Positions 24,402 to 32,559 of a stretch of 64,000 nt of DNA are shown here, one piece after another (the first letter of the stretch is position 1; every line of letters starts with the position of its first letter). The stretch comes from Phytohabitans aurantiacus. GTDB lineage: Bacteria > Actinomycetota > Actinomycetes > Mycobacteriales > Micromonosporaceae. Where the stretch lies: positions 1 to 64,000 of the forward strand of contig NZ_BSDI01000017.1 in NCBI RefSeq assembly GCF_027923225.1, given 5' to 3'. A program made the position numbers and the translations under genes. The notes beneath the pieces are model-generated. The model worked only from the letters and a program-made list of their open reading frames with translations. It did not search any database and was not told the DNA's origin.

Positions 24402-26264
24402 ATGTGCGGCATCGCGGGGTGGGTGGACTTCGGACACGACGTGCCCGACGCGCAAGCGGTCCTGGACGCCATGACCGACGCGCTCGCCAGTCGCGGGCCG
24501 GACGCGCGAGGTACCTGGCTGGGCCGGTACGCCGCGCTCGGGCACACCCGCAATTCCGTGATCGACCTCGCCGGCGGCATCCAGCCGATGCTGGCCCGTG
24601 AGGACGGGCGGATCCTGGCCGTGCTGACCTACAGCGGCGAGGTGTACAACTTCCGGTCGCTGCGGATCGAGCTGGAGCGGCGCGGCCACACGTTCCTGAC
24701 CCGCAGTGACACCGAGGTCGTGCTGCGCAGCTACCTGGAGTGGGGCGCGGACTGCGCCCGACACCTGGAGGGCATGTTCGCCTTCGCGGTGTGGGACGAG
24801 CGCCGCCAGGAGCTGGTGCTGATCCGCGACCGGCTCGGCATCAAGCCGCTGTTCTACGCCGTGCTCCCCAGCGGTGCCGTCCTGTTCGGCTCCGAGCCCA
24901 AGGCGCTGCTGGCACACCCGGGCGTGCGGCCGATCGTCGACGCCGACGGGCTCCGCGAGCTGTTCTCCACCGCCAAGACCCCCGGCCAGGCGGTCTTTCG
25001 CGACATGCGCGAGCTGCTGCCCGGCCACACGCTGACGATCTCGCGTACCGGCCGCACCCAGTGTCGCTATTGGACGCTGGAGGCCCGGCCGCACACCGAC
25101 GACCTGGCCACCACCACGGCCACGGTCAGGTCCATGCTGGAGGAGATCGTCACGCGGGAGCTCGTGGCCGACGTTCCACTGTGTACCGCCCTGTCCGGCG
25201 GCATCGACTCCAGCGCGGTCACCGCGCTCGCCTCGATCGCCCGCCGCGCGGCCGGCGACGAGCCGGTGCGCACCATCACCGCGACGTTCGTCGGATACAG
25301 CGAGAACTTCCGGCCGGACGACCAGCGGGACACCCCGGACGCGCCGTACGCGGCCGAGCTGGCCCGCCACGTCGGCGCCGAGCACACCGACATCGTGCTC
25401 GGCACAGCCGACCTGATCGACCCGGCGGCCCGCCGGGCGGCCCTGGTCGCCCAGGACATGCCGACCACGCTCGGCGACATGGACACCTCGCTCTACCTGA
25501 TGTTGCGGGCTACGCGCGAGCACTCGACCGTGGCGCTGACCGGCGAGACAGCCGACGAGATCTTCGGCGGCTTCAAGTGGCTACACGACGCCGAACTGGT
25601 CGCCGCCGATACATTTCCGTGGGTGGCCGCGGAGATGCGCTCGCCCGCCAGCCGCCTGGGACAGGGCCGGGCGCTGTTCGATCCGGGGCTAATGTCCAAA
25701 CTGGACATGACCGGCTACTACCGCGACTCCTACCGGCAGGCGCTGCGCGAGACACCGCACCAGGAGGGGGAGAGCGAGCACGAGCACCGGATGCGCGAGC
25801 AGTGCTACCTCCAGCTGGTCCGGTGGCTGCCGATGCTGCTGGATCGCGGCGACCGGCTGGCGATGGCCTCCGGCCTGGAGACCCGGGTGCCGTTCTGCGA
25901 CCACCGCCTGGTCGAGTACGTCTACAACGCCCCGTGGTCGTTCAAGTCCTTCGACGGGCGCGAGAAGAGCCTGCTGCGGGCCGCGGTGAAGGACCTGGTG
26001 CCGCCGTCGGTCCTGGCGCGGCCGAAGAGTCCGTACCCGGTGACGCAGGATCCGACCTACACCCAGGCCCTGCACCGCGAACTGTCCGATGTGCTCTCCA
26101 ACCCGGATTCGCCCGTGCTGCCCTTCCTGCACCTGGAGTCGGCCCAGCAGGCGGTGGCCGAGCTGTCGGCCGGCGCCCACGACTGGCACGCCCGGATGAA
26201 CGTCGAGATGGCCTGCGGCTTCAACACCTGGCTAACCGAGTACAACGTCGAAATCGCCGTCTGA
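24402..26264 (+). CDS. Asparagine synthetase-like glutamine amidotransferase
   Basis: 620 aa, the length of AsnB. The N-terminal nucleophile is intact (MCGIAGWVDFG, Cys2). The glutaminase domain has YSGEVYNFRSLR and FAVWDERRQELVLIRDRLG. The synthetase domain has the PP-loop LCTALSGGIDSSAVTALA (about residue 265). In lysolipin and xantholipin clusters a homologue of this enzyme installs the amide nitrogen that becomes the lactam, and OxyD does a related job in oxytetracycline. The strong ribosome site, the SARP-type box and the surrounding polyketide genes argue against a primary-metabolism AsnB. It may accept ammonia from glutamine or, given the hydrazine genes at 47-52 kb, cooperate with another N donor. 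Confidence 0.9.
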   Translation: MCGIAGWVDFGHDVPDAQAVLDAMTDALASRGPDARGTWLGRYAALGHTRNSVIDLAGGIQPMLAREDGRILAVLTYSGEVYNFRSLRIELERRGHTFLTRSDTEVVLRSYLEWGADCARHLEGMFAFAVWDERRQELVLIRDRLGIKPLFYAVLPSGAVLFGSEPKALLAHPGVRPIVDADGLRELFSTAKTPGQAVFRDMRELLPGHTLTISRTGRTQCRYWTLEARPHTDDLATTTATVRSMLEEIVTRELVADVPLCTALSGGIDSSAVTALASIARRAAGDEPVRTITATFVGYSENFRPDDQRDTPDAPYAAELARHVGAEHTDIVLGTADLIDPAARRAALVAQDMPTTLGDMDTSLYLMLRATREHSTVALTGETADEIFGGFKWLHDAELVAADTFPWVAAEMRSPASRLGQGRALFDPGLMSKLDMTGYYRDSYRQALRETPHQEGESEHEHRMREQCYLQLVRWLPMLLDRGDRLAMASGLETRVPFCDHRLVEYVYNAPWSFKSFDGREKSLLRAAVKDLVPPSVLARPKSPYPVTQDPTYTQALHRELSDVLSNPDSPVLPFLHLESAQQAVAELSAGAHDWHARMNVEMACGFNTWLTEYNVEIAV

Positions 26265-26282
26265 AGAGCAGGATCCAGAACA

Positions 26283-26322
26283 ATCGTGAGCTACCGCGGC
26301 GGGCGTCGCGGTAGCTCACGAT
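26283..26322. terminator. Strong bidirectional terminator hairpin
   Basis: A perfect 16-bp stem (26283-26298 with 26307-26322) and an 8-nt loop lies between the convergent amidotransferase and SDR genes. Its right arm contains CGTCGCGGTAGCTC, a sequence recurring in the dispersed repeat family at 48.3, 61.2 and 63.6 kb. Confidence 0.85.
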
Positions 26323-26327
26323 CTGGG

Positions 26328-27080
26328 TTAGCGGCCGCCGGCTACGTGGATGATCGAGCCGTTGATGTTGCCGTTGGCCTCGGAGCAGAGGAACGCTATG
26401 AGGTTTCCGACGTCTTCCGGGGTGCTCAGCCGGCCGCTCGGGGTGTCTCTCTCGGCGCGGGCGAGCTGGGCGGGGTCCACGCGCTCCAGGCTCTCCGTTC
26501 GGGTGCCGCCCGGTGCCACCACGTTGACCAGGACGCCGCCGCGGCTCCACATCAGACCGCGGGCGAAGCCCTGGACGGCGGCGCGGGACGCGCTGTAGAT
26601 CTCCGAGCCGGGCAGCCCGTGGTGCGCGGTGACGGAGGAGAGCAGCACCACCCGGCCCCAGCCGCGCTTGCGCATGCCGGTAAGCGCGCACTGCACGGTC
26701 AGGAGCTGACCGTCCACATTGGCCCGCAGCAGGTCGGCCCACTCGGCGGGTGGCACGTCCTCGAACAGCGGGGCGGTGTCGGGGTCCACCCAGGTGAACC
26801 AGTGGGCGTTGGCCACCAGTACGTCGATGCCGCCCCATTTCCGCTCGACCTCGTCGACCGCGGCGGTGATCGAGGCCGGGTCCCGCAGCTCGTAGGGCAT
26901 CGCCATCGACCGGCCGGTGCCGCCGAGCTCCTCGACCACCTCGGCGGCCCGGCCGGCGGCCGACTGGTAGGTGATCGCGACGCGGGCGCCCTCGGCGGCG
27001 AAGATCCGGGCGGTCACCCGGCCGATGCCGCGGGTCGCGCCGGTCACCAGGACCCGCTTGTCGGTGAGGCCGAGGTCCAT
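26328..27080 (-). CDS. SDR-family oxidoreductase (ketoreductase-like)
   Basis: 250 aa. Cofactor motif VLVTGATRGIGRVTARIF, NAHW in place of the usual NNAG (VLVANAHWFTWVD), catalytic serine in VVLLSSVTAHHG, and catalytic Tyr-Lys region IYSASRAAVQGFARGL, where the usual YxxxK lysine position is an arginine (Y-S-A-S-R). The lost lysine makes normal SDR catalysis doubtful. It follows the flavin monooxygenase gene by one base and would be co-transcribed with it. A tailoring or non-catalytic role in the polyketide pathway is likely; the C terminus GGR is short. Confidence 0.85.
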   Translation of the reverse strand: MDLGLTDKRVLVTGATRGIGRVTARIFAAEGARVAITYQSAAGRAAEVVEELGGTGRSMAMPYELRDPASITAAVDEVERKWGGIDVLVANAHWFTWVDPDTAPLFEDVPPAEWADLLRANVDGQLLTVQCALTGMRKRGWGRVVLLSSVTAHHGLPGSEIYSASRAAVQGFARGLMWSRGGVLVNVVAPGGTRTESLERVDPAQLARAERDTPSGRLSTPEDVGNLIAFLCSEANGNINGSIIHVAGGR

Positions 27081-27081
27081 G

Positions 27082-28431
27082 TCAGTCCTCCTCGCGTTCG
27101 GCGCCCCGGTACTGGTACAGGGCGTCGGACATTCGTCGTTTGACGGCGGGCAGCCGGTTGGCCACGCGCATCCCGGTGCGCATACCGGCCAGGACCGCCC
27201 GCCCGATGTACGGCTTGTGCAGCGGGTCGTCGCCGCTCTGCTTGCGCCGGGAGTCGCGGACGGCGGCGAAGCCGTACTCAGTCATCTTGGCCTCGTATCG
27301 CGCCACCGCCTCCCGCACCGTGGCCTTGCCGTCGCGGACGTCGCGAAGCGTGCGGCAGAGCAGCGCGGCGTCGCGCAGCGCCGTGTTGGCGCCCACGCCC
27401 CGGCCCGGCGTCATGGTGTGTATGGCGTCGCCGAGCAGCGTCACGTGGGTCGCCTCCCACGCCGGCACCGGCGTGGAGGTGGCGATGTTGACCGGGAAGG
27501 CGGTGCCGGGGTCCGTGAGCTCGAAGAGCGTGCGCAGGTGGGGATGCCAGCCGGGTGTCATTTCGAGCGCCAGGTGGGCGAGGTCGGCGCCCCGCATCGC
27601 CATCACGTCGCTGGGGAACCGCGTGGTCGCCGCGGCGAAACCCCAGTTGATGTAATCGCGGGTGTTGTCGTACATCAGGCCGGGCCACTTGGCCAGCAGC
27701 GCGGCGTCGCTGGCGCCGATGTGGGGGTGCGGCACGCCGGCGCGGTCCCACTTGAACTCCATCACGTGCAGCACGCAGCTGTAGCCCTTCGGGGCGAACA
27801 CGATGGAGATGCCCGCGAAGACCTTGGGTGGCAGCAGCGCCTTGGTCTGTTCGTTCAGCTCGACCTTGCCGCCGATGGCGATCACGCCGGCCGGCTCCAC
27901 GACGGCGTGCGGCAGGTACTGCCGGCGCACCCGCGATCCGGTGCCGTCGGCGGCGACCAGCAGGTCGCCGGTGGCGCGGGTGCCGTCGGCGAAGTGGGCG
28001 GTCACCGACCCGCCCGGGTCCTGCTCGAAGTGCGTGAAGGTCTTGTCGAAACGGACGACGTCTTCCAGGCCGGTCAGCAGCACCTGGCGCAGGGTCATCC
28101 GGCTGACCGACTTTTCGCTGTTGATCGGGTCGGACTCGTCGCGAAGGGGCAGCGAGAGCAGCTCGGACAGGCGCTCGTCGAGCATGGTGAAGTGCATGGG
28201 CGCGCGGGCGCAGGTGGCGACGAAGGTGTCGTAGAGCTCGGGCGGCAGGCAGGCGTGCAGGGCCCGGCTGCCGTCAGGGTCGATCCCGACGCGGTAGCCG
28301 TGCAGCCCGTCGGCCCGGTCCCGGTCGCGCTCGTAGACCTCGACTGGGATGCCGGCCCGCTTGAGTCCGTGCGCCAGGCACATCCCTCCCGTGCCGGCGC
28401 CGATGACGATGACGCGCGGCGGCATGGCCAT
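27082..28431 (-). CDS. FAD-dependent monooxygenase (aromatic polyketide hydroxylase-like)
   Basis: 449 aa. FAD fold VIVIGAGTGGMCLAHGLKRAG, DG motif LLVAADGTGSRVRRQYL, and GD motif VTLLGDAIHTMTPGRGVGANTA. It resembles the group A monooxygenases next to aromatic polyketide synthases. The gene at 40968 has the same layout (GGGIGGLCLAQGLRAAG, PSGGVGANTALRDAS), so the two may be paralogues within the cluster. It is first in an operon with the SDR at 26328. It is divergent from the ArsR gene across a palindrome-rich promoter (28432-28562), so it is the probable target of that regulator. Confidence 0.88.
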   Translation of the reverse strand: MAMPPRVIVIGAGTGGMCLAHGLKRAGIPVEVYERDRDRADGLHGYRVGIDPDGSRALHACLPPELYDTFVATCARAPMHFTMLDERLSELLSLPLRDESDPINSEKSVSRMTLRQVLLTGLEDVVRFDKTFTHFEQDPGGSVTAHFADGTRATGDLLVAADGTGSRVRRQYLPHAVVEPAGVIAIGGKVELNEQTKALLPPKVFAGISIVFAPKGYSCVLHVMEFKWDRAGVPHPHIGASDAALLAKWPGLMYDNTRDYINWGFAAATTRFPSDVMAMRGADLAHLALEMTPGWHPHLRTLFELTDPGTAFPVNIATSTPVPAWEATHVTLLGDAIHTMTPGRGVGANTALRDAALLCRTLRDVRDGKATVREAVARYEAKMTEYGFAAVRDSRRKQSGDDPLHKPYIGRAVLAGMRTGMRVANRLPAVKRRMSDALYQYRGAEREED

Positions 28432-28474
28432 GACGTGCCTCCTTGGTTCGCGCGGACGTCGCGTGTGGATCGCT

Positions 28475-28498
28475 CATATTAAGGTTATCCATAATATG
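28475..28498. promoter_or_regulatory. Palindromic operator, probable ArsR site 1
   Basis: CATATTA (28475-28481) and TAATATG (28492-28498) form a perfect 7-bp inverted repeat with a 10-bp centre. The A+T-rich dyad is typical of ArsR/SmtB operators and lies between the divergent monooxygenase and ArsR genes. Confidence 0.6.
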
Positions 28499-28528
28499 TG
28501 TAGCGTGGTAGGTATCGAAAACACCGAA

Positions 28529-28554
28529 CATGTGTAAGGCTGCTCTTACATATG
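28529..28554. promoter_or_regulatory. Palindromic operator, probable ArsR site 2
   Basis: CATGTGTAAG (28529-28538) and CTTACATATG (28545-28554) are inverted with one mismatch in 10 and a 6-bp centre. It abuts the ribosome site of the ArsR gene (GGAGGG), consistent with autorepression. Confidence 0.6.
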
Positions 28555-28562
28555 GAGGGTCT

Positions 28563-28895
28563 ATGGACGCGGTACCGCCGAACGGCGACCGCCTGCTGCA
28601 CATGCTGGGGGCGCTCGCCAACCCGCACCGGCTGCGGATAGTCGCCGCCCTCGCCAGCCGCCGCAACTACGTCAGCCAGCTCGCCCGCGACCTCGGCATC
28701 AGCCGCCCGCTGCTGCACATGCACCTGCAACGGCTGGAGTCCGCCGGCCTGGTCTCCGGCGTACTGGAGGTCTCGGCCGACGGCAAGGCGATGAAGTACT
28801 TCGAGGTCGCGCCCTTCACGGTGGCGCTGACGCCGACCACGGTCGCCGAGGCGGCCTCCACCCTGACCCCTGACCCCCCGGAGGCGAAGGACTGA
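28563..28895 (+). CDS. ArsR-family winged-helix regulator
   Basis: 110 aa from ATG 28563 with an excellent ribosome site. The winged helix is clear: LANPHRLRIVAALASRRNYV, then SQLARDLGISRPLLHMHLQRLESAGLV, then a wing with VSADGKAMKYFEV. There is no cysteine metal-site motif (ELCVCDL type), so it is a ligand- or redox-responsive member and not a metal sensor. It is divergent from the 27082-28431 monooxygenase operon and co-transcribed with the membrane protein at 28895 (1-base overlap). The two flanking palindromes are its likely operators. Confidence 0.88.
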   Translation: MDAVPPNGDRLLHMLGALANPHRLRIVAALASRRNYVSQLARDLGISRPLLHMHLQRLESAGLVSGVLEVSADGKAMKYFEVAPFTVALTPTTVAEAASTLTPDPPEAKD

Positions 28896-29170
28896 TGGAC
28901 GAAACGTCGGTCACGATCAACGGAATCTGGTTCACGGCGGCGATCTTCGCGCTGATCGCCGTCGTGCTGGTCGTCATCATCTGGCAGGTCGGCTCCGCAC
29001 TGCGGGCGCGCGCGGCGGTGAGCCGCGAAGACGCCTACCGCAAGCTCGCCGACCAGGTGGGCGACGCGCAGGCACGGGCCGGTGACGACCTGAGCCGGCT
29101 GGCCGAGGACGTGCGCGACATGAAGGGCCGCATCATCGCGATGGAGCGGATGATGCGCGAGGTCGACTGA
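28895..29170 (+). CDS. Small single-span membrane protein with coiled-coil tail
   Basis: 91 aa. A short external N terminus is followed by one membrane helix (about 11-31, IWFTAAIFALIAVVLVVIIW), then a charged helical tail with heptad-like spacing (DAYRKLADQVGDAQARAG, LSRLAEDVRDMKGRI). It is coupled to the ArsR gene (TGATG). Similar ArsR-linked small membrane proteins are found in actinomycetes, without a known function. It may transmit a membrane signal to the regulator, but that is speculation. Confidence 0.72.
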   Translation: MDETSVTINGIWFTAAIFALIAVVLVVIIWQVGSALRARAAVSREDAYRKLADQVGDAQARAGDDLSRLAEDVRDMKGRIIAMERMMREVD

Positions 29171-29201
29171 CCTCCTGCGGCCTCCTGGCCCGGGATGGCC
29201 G

Positions 29202-29219
29202 TTCCAGCCAGCCTTGAGT
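29202..29219 (+). promoter_or_regulatory. SARP-type repeat before the 43-aa peptide and beta-helix genes
   Basis: CCAGCCAGCCTTGAGT (29204-29219) differs by one base from CCAGCCATCCTTGAGT at 32561-32576, upstream of the flavin hydroxylase operon. The two half-sites (TTCCAGC, CTTGAGT) are 11 bp apart. It lies 63 bp before the start at 29283. Confidence 0.55.
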
Positions 29220-29282
29220 GGTCGGCCGCATGCTCCCCCGGAGCGGGACGGCAGCCAGCCGTCAAGGGGAGGTGGAGCGCGC

Positions 29283-29414
29283 ATGCGAGTCGAGGATCGT
29301 CGATCACGCTGGACCGCGCTGCTGTGGCGCCTGCTGAGCTGGGTCGTCGCGGTGGCGCGGGCCAACGTGGTACGCCCGTACTGGCCGCCCTTCCACCCCT
29401 GGCGACCCCGGTAA
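29283..29414 (+). CDS. Small basic Trp-rich peptide (43 aa), function unknown
   Basis: A 43-codon frame starts at ATG 29283 after a purine-rich GGGGAGGTGGAG (29266-29277), with a start-proximal SARP-type repeat 63 bp upstream. The product starts MRVEDRRSRW, has a hydrophobic stretch ALLWRLLSWVVAVARA and ends NVVRPYWPPFHPWRPR, with five tryptophans. Its reading frame is supported by the ribosome site and by the regulatory site; nothing identifies a family. It could be a small membrane or regulatory peptide of the cluster. Confidence 0.45.
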   Translation: MRVEDRRSRWTALLWRLLSWVVAVARANVVRPYWPPFHPWRPR

Positions 29415-29451
29415 CCGCCGCCCGCCAGGAGTGTAGGGAGGCAGACCACCG

Positions 29452-30984
29452 ATGAAACGCTCGCACATCATCCGGACTCTCGCGCTGGGAGTCGGTGCGC
29501 TCCTGGTGGCCGCCGCGGCGGTGCCGGTGACGCCGGCCTCGGCCGCTGGGGGTGGGGGCCGGCACTACTTTGTGGACTGTGCACAAGGGAGCGACGCGGG
29601 CCCGGGCACCGCAGGCCGTCCCTGGCGCACGCTGGCGCGGGTCAACACGACCCAGCTGAAGCCGGGAGACGCCGTGCGCCTGCGCGCCGGCACGACCTGC
29701 ACCGGCACCCTGGCGCCGCGCGGCTCCGGGACACCCCGACGGCCGATCACCCTCGGCGCGTACGGGGTGGGCAGCGCACCGCACATCGACGGCGGCGGCG
29801 CCCGGGCCGCCGTGTTCCTGCACAACGTGCAGGGCTGGGAACTGCGCGACCTCCGGATCAGCAACGCCGGTCCGCCGCCCACCGCGGGGCAGCAGCGGGT
29901 GGGCCTGTACGTGCTGCTGGAAGACTTCGGGATCGGCCGCCACTACAAGGTGTCGCGGGTATCGGTGCACGACGTCAACGGGTGCGACTGCCGGTTCCCC
30001 GGCCCCAGCGGCGGAATCGTTTTCGAGGCCGGCGGCGCCAGCGTGCCGACCGGGTTCGACGGCATCTCGGTGCGCGACAACGCGGTCTCCACGGTCGACC
30101 GGATCGGCATCGGCACCTTCTCCAGCTGGCAACGGCGCGACATCCACCCCGAGGGGCCGGGCACCTCGTTCGTGCCGATCACCGGGGTCACCATGGAGCG
30201 CAACCGGCTCACCGACATCGGCGGGGACGGCGTCGCCATCCTCAACGGCGTCGGCGCCCGGGTGCGGCACAACGTGATCGACGGCTACAACACCCGCTCG
30301 CTGGACTACAACGTCGGCATGTACGCCTGGAACTCCGACCGCACGCTCTTCGAGTACAACGAGGTGGCCGGCGGCCGGGGCGTCGGGATGGCGTTCGCGC
30401 TGGAGGGTGCCAACGACGGCACCGTCTACCAGTACAACCTCACGCGAGACAACGGCGGCGGGTTCCTGTACGCGTGCAACTCGGACGGCTCGACGTCGCG
30501 CAACGGCGTGGTGCGATACAACATCAGCCAGAACGACGTGGGCGGCAGCAACTTCTTCGGGATCTTCACGCTGCTGTGCGACCCGCAGCCGAACACCGTG
30601 GTGCACAACAACACGTTCTACGCCCCGACCAGCGAGCGGATCGTCAACAACGCCGGCACCACCGCCGTGCGGTTCGTCAACAACGTCTTCGTCGGCCGGC
30701 CGGCCGGGTCGGTCATCAGGGACCCGCACGGCGACTACGCGCACAACCTCTACCAGAACGTGCCCGCGCCGCCCGGCGACACCGCCGCCGTGACCGGCGC
30801 CCCGATGCTCGCCGCGCCGGGTACCGCGTCGTCGCTGGCCACCACCGACGGGTACCTGCTGCTAGCCGGGTCGCCGGCGCTGGGCGCCGGCACGGCGGTG
30901 CCCGGGGTGCGGCGCGACTTCTTCGGCAACCCGGTGCCGGCCGATGGTGCCAACATCGGCGCGTACCAAGGCCCGGGCCGATGA
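29452..30984 (+). CDS. Secreted right-handed parallel beta-helix protein
   Basis: 510 aa. Signal peptide (LALGVGALLVAAAAVPV, cleaved near TPASAAG). The mature part starts HYFVDCAQGSDAGPGTAGRP, the typical N-terminal cap of pectate-lyase-like and DUF1565 beta-helix proteins, and continues with repeated turns rich in N and G (GVTMERNRLTDIGGDGVAIL, VVHNNTFYAP, VRFVNNVFVG). Such proteins bind or cleave polysaccharides. It lies 25 bp before the SchA/CurD gene and so is probably co-transcribed with polyketide genes. That is odd for a secreted carbohydrate-type protein and has no obvious pathway role. Confidence 0.82.
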   Translation: MKRSHIIRTLALGVGALLVAAAAVPVTPASAAGGGGRHYFVDCAQGSDAGPGTAGRPWRTLARVNTTQLKPGDAVRLRAGTTCTGTLAPRGSGTPRRPITLGAYGVGSAPHIDGGGARAAVFLHNVQGWELRDLRISNAGPPPTAGQQRVGLYVLLEDFGIGRHYKVSRVSVHDVNGCDCRFPGPSGGIVFEAGGASVPTGFDGISVRDNAVSTVDRIGIGTFSSWQRRDIHPEGPGTSFVPITGVTMERNRLTDIGGDGVAILNGVGARVRHNVIDGYNTRSLDYNVGMYAWNSDRTLFEYNEVAGGRGVGMAFALEGANDGTVYQYNLTRDNGGGFLYACNSDGSTSRNGVVRYNISQNDVGGSNFFGIFTLLCDPQPNTVVHNNTFYAPTSERIVNNAGTTAVRFVNNVFVGRPAGSVIRDPHGDYAHNLYQNVPAPPGDTAAVTGAPMLAAPGTASSLATTDGYLLLAGSPALGAGTAVPGVRRDFFGNPVPADGANIGAYQGPGR

Positions 30985-31009
30985 GCACCACTGTGGACAG
31001 GAGGTCGCC

Positions 31010-31381
31010 ATGCCGATAGCGGCGCTGACCTACGACATCATCGCCGGGCACGAGGACGACGTCGCGGAGGTGTTCCGTGGCTTCCGCCGGCCGCCGTCGC
31101 CGGACATCCCCGGCGACGGCAACGGGGACGCCCCGGCGGCCCGCATCCTGGCCACCGCGGTCTTCATCCGCGACGACACCCTGGTGCGGGTCATCGAGTA
31201 CGAAGGCGACCTGCAGGCCGTGGCCCGGTTCATGGCCGGGCAGCCCGGCGTGCGGGAGGTGGAGCGCCGCCTCAAGCCGTACCTGCGCAATCCGCGGGAC
31301 ACCGACACGCCGGAGGGGTTCGTCCGCACGTTCAACGCGAGCCTGCTGCGCTGCGTCACCCACCTGTCCGTCCCCCGCTGA
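31010..31381 (+). CDS. SchA/CurD (WhiE-ORFI)-like polyketide accessory protein, copy 1
   Basis: 123 aa, start ATG 31010 after GGAGG. The sequence PIAALTYDIIAGHEDDVAEVF followed by ATAVFIRDDTLVRVIEYEGDL and the C-terminal RDTDTPEGFVRTFNAS matches the SchA/CurD family, found in spore-pigment and pentangular polyketide clusters. Two ferredoxin-like halves are expected. The biochemical role is not firmly established in the family. A second copy lies at 34995, and the two share the layout but differ in detail, so both may be used at different steps. Confidence 0.85.
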   Translation: MPIAALTYDIIAGHEDDVAEVFRGFRRPPSPDIPGDGNGDAPAARILATAVFIRDDTLVRVIEYEGDLQAVARFMAGQPGVREVERRLKPYLRNPRDTDTPEGFVRTFNASLLRCVTHLSVPR

Positions 31382-31392
31382 CCCCACCCATA

Positions 31393-31420
31393 GGCCCGGA
31401 GCCGGGAAAGGCTCCGGGCC
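31393..31420. terminator. Bidirectional terminator hairpin
   Basis: GGCCCGGAGCC (31393-31403) and GGCTCCGGGCC (31410-31420) form a perfect 11-bp stem with a 6-nt loop, between the convergent SchA/CurD and O-methyltransferase genes. Confidence 0.85.
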
Positions 31421-31427
31421 CGAACGC

Positions 31428-32435
31428 TCAGGGCTTGTGGCAGACGACGATGGTGTCGAAGTCGCCGAGCGGCCGGTCGGTGATCCTCTCGAACCCGGCC
31501 TCGGCGGCCGCCGCACGCAGCTCCTGCACCGGGTATTCGCTGCCGCCGTCGGTGACCAGCAACATGTCCAGGCTGATCACCAGGTTCTCCACGTGCCGCG
31601 GGTCGTCGTCGAGCATCCGGTCGTAGACCACCAGCGCGCCGCCCGGGTTCGTCGCGGCGTACGCCGCGCGGACCAGTTGCCGCCGCTGGTCGGCGTCCCA
31701 GTCGTGCAGCACGTGACCGAGGACGACGACGTCGGCCGCCGGCAGCGGGTCGGCGAAGAAGTCGCCGCCGTGGAACTCCAGCCGGTCGGCCACCCCCTGC
31801 GCTTCAACGTGCTCAGCGAAGAACGGCGCCATCGGGGGCAGGTCGAAGACGTGACCGCGCAGGCCCGGGTTCGCCGTGACCAGATGGGCGGCGAGGTTTC
31901 CCCGGCAGCCCCCCACGTCCAGCAGCGACCCGTATCGCGACCAGGGGAACGCCTCCACCAGCGCTGGCGCGAGCTGCTGGGTGAGCGCGTCCATCATGCC
32001 GATGAACTGCCGCAGCACGGCCGGGCGCTCCAGCACCTCGGCGAAGCTGCCGCCGGACTGCGGCTTGCCCGTGCGTAGCGCCTCGCTCAGCCGGCCCCAG
32101 GCGGGGTACAGGTTGCGGTTGGACCGTTGCAGGAACCCGCCGATGTAGCTCTCGCCGCCGGGCACCAGGTGCCGCTGCGCGCCGGCGGCGTTGCCGAACG
32201 CCTCGCCGCTCTTCACCAGCACGCCCAGGGCGGCCAGCAGGTGCAGGAAGTCCGACAGCCCGCGCCCGTGCAGGCGCAGGCGCTCGCGGATCTCCTCCTC
32301 CGTGGCCGGTCCGTCCTTCAGCACGCCGAACAGGTCCAACTCGACAGCGGTCAGCAGCGCCTTTGCGTCGCAGAAGGCGTTTCCCAGGCGCAGCAGGCCG
32401 GCTGCGGTGCCGACGTCCAGTTCCGTGGTTGTCAT
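31428..32435 (-). CDS. SAM-dependent O-methyltransferase
   Basis: 335 aa from ATG 32435. An N-terminal dimerisation/winged helix domain (LLRLGNAFCDAKALLTAVEL) is followed by the catalytic fold with motif I YGSLLDVGGCRGNLAAHLV, VFDLPPMAPFF, then VVVLGHVLHDWDADQRRQLV with the putative catalytic His. This is the TcmO/DnrK-like small-molecule O-methyltransferase family typical of aromatic polyketides. The enzyme at 55948 is clearly a paralogue (LDVGGCRGNLVARLV, YGHILHDWSPAQRAHLV). It is transcribed away from the polyketide operon at 32619, with a SARP-type repeat 54 bp upstream of its start. Confidence 0.93.
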   Translation of the reverse strand: MTTTELDVGTAAGLLRLGNAFCDAKALLTAVELDLFGVLKDGPATEEEIRERLRLHGRGLSDFLHLLAALGVLVKSGEAFGNAAGAQRHLVPGGESYIGGFLQRSNRNLYPAWGRLSEALRTGKPQSGGSFAEVLERPAVLRQFIGMMDALTQQLAPALVEAFPWSRYGSLLDVGGCRGNLAAHLVTANPGLRGHVFDLPPMAPFFAEHVEAQGVADRLEFHGGDFFADPLPAADVVVLGHVLHDWDADQRRQLVRAAYAATNPGGALVVYDRMLDDDPRHVENLVISLDMLLVTDGGSEYPVQELRAAAAEAGFERITDRPLGDFDTIVVCHKP

Positions 32436-32489
32436 GTCGACGTTCCTCTCTCCGGCGATGGTTGCCGGGCCGGATAGTCCGGCACCCGG

Positions 32490-32506
32490 TTCGAGGCGCG
32501 CTCTAC
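32490..32506 (-). promoter_or_regulatory. SARP-type repeat on the minus strand for the O-methyltransferase
   Basis: On the minus strand TAGAGC (32506-32501) and TCGAAC (32495-32490) are 11 bp apart, 54 bp upstream of the methyltransferase start at 32435. The + strand here also has imperfect repeats of ACCCGC and GAGCG at 32505-32543. Confidence 0.45.
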
Positions 32507-32559
32507 CCGCGGTGGAAGAGCGACACCCGCTGTGGAAAGAGCGTGACCGCGACCGCGCC

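Noticed and set aside
24402..26264. Lasso peptide or primary asparagine synthetase locus
   Set aside because: There is no PqqD-like or transglutaminase-like B protein and no precursor peptide next to it; the SARP-type box and the surrounding aromatic polyketide genes fit an amidotransferase for the polyketide instead.
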